Below are positions 54,741-64,000 of a DNA stretch of 64,000 nt, piece by piece. The notes beneath the pieces were generated by a model. That model saw only the letters and a program-made list of their open reading frames with translations, did not search any database and was not told where the DNA came from. The DNA comes from Bugula neritina (taxonomy: Eukaryota; Bryozoa; Gymnolaemata; Cheilostomatida; Bugulidae). How positions within the stretch are numbered: position 1 is the first letter of the stretch; each line of letters opens with the position of its first letter. Where the stretch lies: NCBI GenBank assembly GCA_964035545.1, contig OZ037770.1:8717473-8781472 (forward strand). Reading direction: 5' to 3'. A program made the translations under genes and the position numbers.

Positions 54741-55439
54741 ACTTGTTGTCTATAATTAAATCTTACAGCAACGCAAAGTAATTTATTTAGTAAAAAATCT
54801 AATTCTGATGCATTATGATTATACTCGTACTGAATTAGTAATAGTAACTGTAATAGTTATAGTTAATGTTATGATAATAGTAAAACTAATACTTATAACG
54901 AATCTAAATGTAATGCTTTTACTAATATTAATAGTTATGGTGATAGTAATACTTATGCTAATTGGTAATTTATAATTAAGTAGTAGTAATACTACTATTA
55001 AATTTAATGCTAATAGTAACATTTATACTTTTATGTTATTTCATATTTAATTTTATTTGTAGTAGTAATACCATGACTGATTCTTATACCAATACTCGTT
55101 ATTTTATTTTATATTACTAACCTCCTCACCTATCTCCTCTTTGTCCTGTTTAGGTAGTAGGATTTTATTTTAATGATAGTTATTCTCTACTCTGTTGTTA
55201 TACTAAAACAAATACCTATACTATGACATTGTTATTATACTTAGTATAACTATAAGTATAAATACTCATATTATTATAGTTATAATTATACTCATGAGCT
55301 ATAGTTATAAGTTTAAGGATGAGTATGTTTACAGTGTCAGTTAGTGGCTAATAACTATAATAGTATTGCTATTAGCTATTTATTATTGATGTAAACCTAC
55401 ACTTTAAGGGATAAAGATAAACTTTGAAAAACTTGTTTT

Positions 55440-55615
55440 GATTTTGATATTTTCATCTCTATTATAACCCCTAATAGTAAGGGTTTTTAAAGCAAGCTAC
55501 AGACTTGTTTCTGCTGTGGCACACAAGTAACTATACTGTGATTGATTGCTCTTCCTTTACTGGGATTTGGATCATGACCTTGGACTTACTGAGCCATCTC
55601 TAGATTATTTTAATA
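55440..55615 (-). repeat. tRNA-derived SINE (tailed family), copy 2, decayed
   Basis: Shares GGAAGAGCA, AAGTCTGTAGCT and the ACCC..TTAGGGGTT end with 48795-48992. The tRNA head is poorly kept (GATGGCTCAGTAAG). Confidence 0.6.
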
Positions 55616-57877
55616 GTATTAATAGTATTAGTAATATTAACAGTGTTAATTATTTGTCTTTGGACTTGGAGTTGATGTCATATACAGCTGAATATAAGTA
55701 GAGTAGTAGTAGTATAAATATGACTAAGTTTAACTAAGACTAAGTTGTGTTAAGTATAGCATCCAGTATAAGACTGAGTATAATTTTATTATCAGGTTAA
55801 TGTTTGCTACTATTTTAAGATTTGTCTGTTGTTAGGTTCTATAGTAATACTAATGCTAGAAGTCGCAATTGGCAATTCTTGTCAGTGTGATTGCCACTAT
55901 TACTTATAGTATTATAATTGTAATACCTGATAATGTATTTATAATGTATCACAGTACACTCTACAGCTTATATAACAAGTACTGCGATGTTGGCACTAAG
56001 TCAAATTAAATAGACAACGAGAAACAAATTGTAATACCATTTTAATTTCACTTTTCTCAATTTAAATTTTAACTTCAAATTTGCAAAAATAATCTTGGTG
56101 ATAATCCTAACGTCAATGTGAATGTTATCAGATGGAAATTAAAAAGAAATTCATATCAAAAACTAAATTTTAATTTCGATTTCACTATGAAATAGCAAAC
56201 ATGACTATTCCTAATAATTGTGAATACAGCTTTAAAACATTGCTTCACTTGTAGTTATATTGATATTCATTAGATTTCCGCATTGCTCAAACTTACCCCT
56301 ATGATGATGATATATTGATGATAATACTTATGCTGGTAATGAGTAATTGAGGTTTCAATTGAAATCATATCCAACTAAATTGATATAAAATAATTTTTGG
56401 TAACAGTTTGTGAAATAACTGATCAGTGTGCCGATATTGATAAATTATTAAATAACTACAATTGCTATTACTTTCAACTGTTGCTCGTCATTAGTCAGCC
56501 ATGATTGCTTTAAATGTTTACCATGATGGGTATTTATTATTCAATGAAATGCTTTTTCATCTGATTTGACAGTTTGAGAGTTGGAGGTTTTAACTATTTC
56601 TACCTGCACAGTAAAATCCAACCATTTACAATATGTTGCACTTATTAGCTTTGAGGAAGTTGAATTCTAAGTTCATCATTCATAACTGTATTTTAGCAAC
56701 ATAATTTTCCCTGTGAGATCAACACATTGTAATTTAATATAACTGTAGTAGTGTGCTCTATGGTCTTCTACACAAATCAGGCAACTCCCAGGTGTGGAAT
56801 ATTTTATTTACTGCTATTTTATGATGTGTATTATGGTCGGGTTATGGAGCTTGTTTTACCAGTTATATAATAGCTTACAATGTTGGCATTAGGCTTTCAA
56901 TTTAGCTTCCTATGCCTTGAGTTGTAGGAATTTTCTCCATGTTTTACAGGGTTGGAAGTTGGAAGGTATTTTAGATTGTGTAGAATACAGCTTACTACTT
57001 TATTTTATTGCTAGAAATTGTATAAATAACTATAAATGTTCAAGTGGAGAAGTTTTGTTTGATTAGTTACTGTTTTCCATATCATTGTAAGGATAAATGT
57101 AACCTGACTAGAATTAAAACAAACACTTGGTAAATTAAATTATTGTTTTGAATTATGTATGTGTAGTTTAGGACTGGTTTTGCACCAAGTGTTCAACATA
57201 GACCAATTACTCGAATTGTGCATCACATTTAATTGTTTGTTGAAAGTGGCGTAACCTTAGCCCTAAAATGTTATAGTTAAAATAATGACATTTGTGACTA
57301 TTTCTCATTTTATTTCTTTTACATTTTATTTTTCAACTCATAAATAGTAATGCCATTTGAATTAGGAGTGTGCCAGCTTGCAAAATTGTGTTTAGGGTAA
57401 ACGTGTTTTAGCAACGAAATTTTTTTTCGATTTTGGAACGCATAGAATGTAAACTCCATAACAATGAGCTGCAATATATCATATGACCTGACAATGTTGG
57501 TGTATTGTTTATAGTTTATGCAATCAAATTGTTACTATTAGCTCAATATTTGTTAATTAGCATTATTAGATTTGCTACACTGTCTTATTGTTCACATAAT
57601 CTAAAAGATTCATAGTTTCACTTGTCTTATGTGTTTTGATGCTGTTGAAATCTAACTTTGAATTTAGGATGGATAAATTTGTTCTAGAAAATCAGTTTAA
57701 TGTTGGCTAGTTTCTTGTAAGCTGCTATTTATTTGGCAATACAAGATTTATTTATATGTTTACATTCATGAATAATCTCTACAGCATATCTGTCTACTTT
57801 TACTTCTGCACTGAAGCAGCCCAATATAATCTAGTTTATTAAGTTAGCAGAGGGTCTTATACTCTTGTAGGAGCTGA

Positions 57878-60935
<3,058 letters not shown>

Positions 60936-63745
60936 GCTCAGCTTCTCCAATCATTGCTTACTAAGAGCTGGGGCTATGCACCGACAAGCTTCAATGTTCA
61001 AACAACATGCGACTATTCTTCTAATTTATACACATATTTCTAGCTTTTATAGACCCTCTGTTTCCAGCTTGTTATGTACTGCAGTAGTCTAATATGACAG
61101 ATTCAGAATAAGTTTCTCAGCCTGGAAATGGTGCTTGCAGTCAACTGTCAATGTTCTCACTTTAACTACTCCTAGAAAATATCATACTACTTGCTCTCTA
61201 TATATTACACTAGTTGATGTCATGAACTTTGAACTTAATTAATTAGCTGCCAGTTATCATACTACAAGTGACCTTTCTTCTCCACTCCTCAAATTGGTGG
61301 GTTGAAAAGATATTATGTTGGTTTAAGCATGGCTTGTTAATTTATACTTGTAAGGGTTCTGATTGCAAAGATCAAATGTATGTGAAGTTGTTAACAATTT
61401 TATACAAATTAAGATTTCTGGGAAACGTTCTGCCTGGTTAATCAATTTATCACATTGTATTATTCTCTTGTAACAAAATATAATATAACTACTCTTTATC
61501 ATCTTATTGTCTTGTTTATTCTTTAAATTTACTGCGGTTCTATTATTTCCATGGATGCTCCTACGGATGAATTTGTGGTTACAGTTAGCGTGAACTTACG
61601 GTTGTGGTGTCATTCGGTGCAACTGTTTTCTAACATTAATGTTGTTCAGTATTGCAAGTGAAAAGTTTTAAATTATCTAGAAGTTCATTTCCATAAAAAA
61701 ACTGCAAGTTCAAGTGTAAAAATGATTTATTAATCATTTTAAAATAGCTGGAGCATGCTATATCTTGCTGCAAAGGGATAGTCCTAAAATAATATGCTTG
61801 TAGAATCATGGAAATCTTGCTATTTACAATTATCTAATACAGTGTAGGAGTTGTGCTCCCTGGAATCATTCATAATGCATGAGGCAAACAACTGGCAATT
61901 ACTCAATAGTCACACATTGGCAGCATGTACGTATAATGCTTTGAGGTTACTCGTAATAGAGAAAGTCATATTTGCAAAGGCTAGCAACTGTGCAATAAAC
62001 TAGCACTTGCCTACTCTTTTGTACACAGTACACTGAGAGTACAACTCCTACTTCAAATCAGTTTTATCGAAATGCTCTACAGCATAATATCAATAAAGGT
62101 GACTGTTGCACAAAATAACAAACAACAACATATTTTATACACAATATATATTATTAAGGCAGACAAATCCCCCTCCCCGCAATGTGATAAACATTATTGC
62201 AGATTATTATTATTTTCAACCTAATGTGTGCACTCAGTATGGGACGAACACATTGTTATAATCAAATCTATTAACTATGGTGATGATAAATGACAATGCA
62301 CATTATTATAATCTTTCAACAAGTTGGTACAGCTTTTGACTATAAACTCATGGTATTACAGTATGTGCGTGCATTGCTGTAGTACGTGAGCTATAGTGTG
62401 TGTAGCCTATAGTGCTGTAGTGTGCTATATATACATGCAGTGCATGCATATAACATAGTGTACCTCAGTACATGCATGTGTATGAAGTGTAGTAGTTCAC
62501 ATCATGCTGTGGTGTACTCTAGTGTGTATATGTAGTGCTGAGTGAGTGACTACGTAGATACCATGTACTATAGTGTTTCAATCAGTACATGTTACTGGGG
62601 GAAACTTTCTCTTACATTGAAACTAATATGCTAAAAAGTGATCTGATAGTGATTAATTGCACTGCATTTTATATATTATACACTATACAACATAATACAT
62701 TATAAGTTGAAACAACATATGTGTGACTCAAAAGCATTTAGATATGTGATAAACCCTTTATAACTATAGCAACAAGTAAAGTGGGCAGTTTTGACAACAA
62801 ACTTTGGTATGCATGAAACTTCCACCTTCAATAATAATTTATAACAAGGTAATAATAATATCACAATGTATTACTATAATAATAGGACTAGTTTATATAT
62901 TTTTTGTTTATAATTCACATGGCTACCCTGTGAGTCTTTCTCATTTTCAGTATTTACAAAAGTGTCGAAAATACAAACATTATTTGAGTCGTTTTCAAAA
63001 CAAACCTTTATTGATTTTTAGGTCAAACAATGTTGTCAAGTACAACTGCTAAGACACATCTATGAATAAGGTGATTCTATTATAAACTTTTAAGAGGCTA
63101 TTTAAACAGAACTTAGAAAAATACTTGACATAAATAATCATTGTTTGATATGTCAATATAGCATACAAGGAGATTGGAGAATATATTACTCTGTCATAAG
63201 TGGTGTGTTTGAATACAATATTATCTTACAGCTAGTTTTAAATTCAAGTTATCAGTTTATTTATAATACATGCAGTACAGTACAGTCAGCTCTGAGAATA
63301 GATGGCAATACAAAGTAAGTTAGAACAGTTCGATTATTTTTCTTATAGTTAAGCTACTTATAACTATAGTTTACTTTTTGGGAGAATCGCCTATATTTTT
63401 TTATATTATGCTAATTTAGCTTTGTACTTTTCCATATAGACTAATCATAGTTACAATATGTAATATAGGGTAAGCAACAATATGCTGATAAAATAAATGT
63501 GTCCAGGATTGTTGATGGACTTTTTATGACACTCAATTTTCTTATCGGTATTTAGTGTCTACAGGAATTAACTTTGGGATTAATTGGAGCCTAAATAAAG
63601 ATCATAATTATATGCTACATTTTTTCCAATGTTCACTTTGATTGTGAGAAATTGTAATATTTAGGTTAATGCTGGAGCATGTTTTTCTCACAGAGCTAGT
63701 GACTTATATAAACTTAGTACAAGAGGTTTAAATAGTATAGCATAC
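60936..63745 (+). other. cdc42 3' UTR and downstream region, no other gene
   Basis: AATAAA occurs at about 61995 and 62092, possible cleavage signals if the 3' UTR is long. 62340-62560 is TGTG/ATGCA-rich. No further ORF recognised. Confidence 0.5.

Positions 63746-64000
<255 letters not shown>

Overview
The window looks like nuclear DNA from an invertebrate metazoan. It is AT-rich, its genes have short to medium introns with GT/GC-AG borders, and it carries a canonical Cdc42 gene, tandem C2H2 zinc-finger genes, an EGF-type membrane protein, an ankyrin-serine-protease fusion and many animal transposable elements. An early-branching animal such as a demosponge fits the overall look, but nothing in the sequence fixes the taxon; that is inference at low confidence.

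Layout. 1-4410: two decayed Ty3/gypsy remnants on the + strand, one split by a 755-bp terminal-inverted-repeat (TIR) element, ending in a probable LTR. About 4300-28560: a tandem duplication. Unit A (4300-23645) and unit B (23646-28560) each hold upstream AT-rich DNA, a three-exon C2H2 zinc-finger gene (28 fingers in A, 11 in B), a conserved 3' flank and the 3' part of an ankyrin/serine-protease gene on the - strand. Unit A was enlarged by a 10-kb Ty3/gypsy element (5710-15762, - strand) that itself contains a hAT transposon (6304-8832) with a SINE in its intron, by a LINE fragment, and by a 2.6-kb TIR element (19872-22446). The protease gene is complete only at 27774-32809; the unit A copy is a truncated pseudogene.

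33217-41113: a second, younger Ty3/gypsy element (- strand, LTRs nearly identical). Both gypsy elements carry, between pol and the 3' LTR, an extra ORF with an unusual Cys/His zinc-finger module followed by a basic coiled coil. In the younger element this ORF appears to be spliced, with an in-frame 259-nt intron. 41114-57883 is mostly non-coding: one single-exon EGF/transmembrane gene (46651-47451), tRNA-derived SINEs, two TIR elements, hairpins and long tracts of degenerate simple sequence. 57884-60935 is a four-exon cdc42 gene with a 23-bp minisatellite in intron 2 and a (TAC)n microsatellite in intron 3. The window ends in a hexanucleotide GTATGT array.

The genes do not form a pathway. The main story is local: repeated duplication, gene conversion and nested transposition have remodelled a zinc-finger/protease locus. 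The candidate new system is the spliced zinc-finger/coiled-coil accessory gene of the gypsy elements.
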